A DNA stretch of 5,475 bases, taken from Chromatiales bacterium (GTDB lineage: Bacteria; Pseudomonadota; Gammaproteobacteria; Chromatiales; Chromatiaceae). The notes beneath the pieces were generated by a model. It saw nothing but the letters and a program-made list of their open reading frames with translations. It did not search any database and was not told the DNA's origin. Where the stretch lies: assembly GCA_024639625.1 (NCBI GenBank), contig JAHEIA010000249.1, forward strand, positions 1 through 5,475. The letters run 5' to 3'. Numbering within the stretch: position 1 is the stretch's first letter; each line of letters starts with the position of its first letter. Position numbers and translations under genes: made by a program. This document shows, piece after piece, positions 5,474-5,475 of this stretch.

Positions 5474-5475
5474 GC

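Overview
The window is a GC-rich (roughly 60% by eye), gene-dense stretch of bacterial chromosome. Gene content and protein style (an EAL-domain c-di-GMP protein, an OmpR/EnvZ-type two-component pair, an exported metallophosphoesterase and a YbhP-like EEP protein) suggest a Gram-negative of the Pseudomonadota, most likely a gammaproteobacterium. I cannot place it more precisely. I see no tRNA, rRNA, CRISPR array, insertion sequence, phage gene or integration site.

Layout. (1) 1-285, plus strand: the last 94 codons of an EAL domain protein whose 5' part lies outside the window. (2) 366-1853, minus strand, convergent with it: a complete 495-residue exported calcineurin-like phosphoesterase whose motif set resembles purple acid phosphatases. 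(3) 1854-2475: a 622-base non-coding region between divergent genes. It holds three inverted repeats, a plausible sigma70-type promoter and the ribosome binding site of the next gene. (4) 2476-4555, plus strand: a two-gene operon for an OmpR-family response regulator and its membrane histidine kinase, with coding ends overlapping by 23 bases. (5) 4556-4738: a convergent gap with GC-rich hairpins but no clear intrinsic terminator. (6) 4739-5473, minus strand: an endonuclease/exonuclease/phosphatase family protein whose first visible ATG lies two bases from the window edge.

How the genes may work together. The two-component genes form one functional unit: the kinase senses an unknown periplasmic signal, passes phosphate from His257 to Asp51 of the regulator, and the regulator binds DNA through its C-terminal winged helix. 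The phosphoesterase is divergent from this operon across the 622-base region, so it is a possible target, but nothing in the sequence proves it. The EAL and EEP genes appear to be unrelated neighbours.

I found no clear novel multi-gene system. The parts that most deserve a second look are the long interrupted inverted repeat in the response-regulator leader (2384-2413), the other dyads in the same region, the purple-acid-phosphatase-like exported enzyme, and the strongly acidic sensor domain of the kinase.
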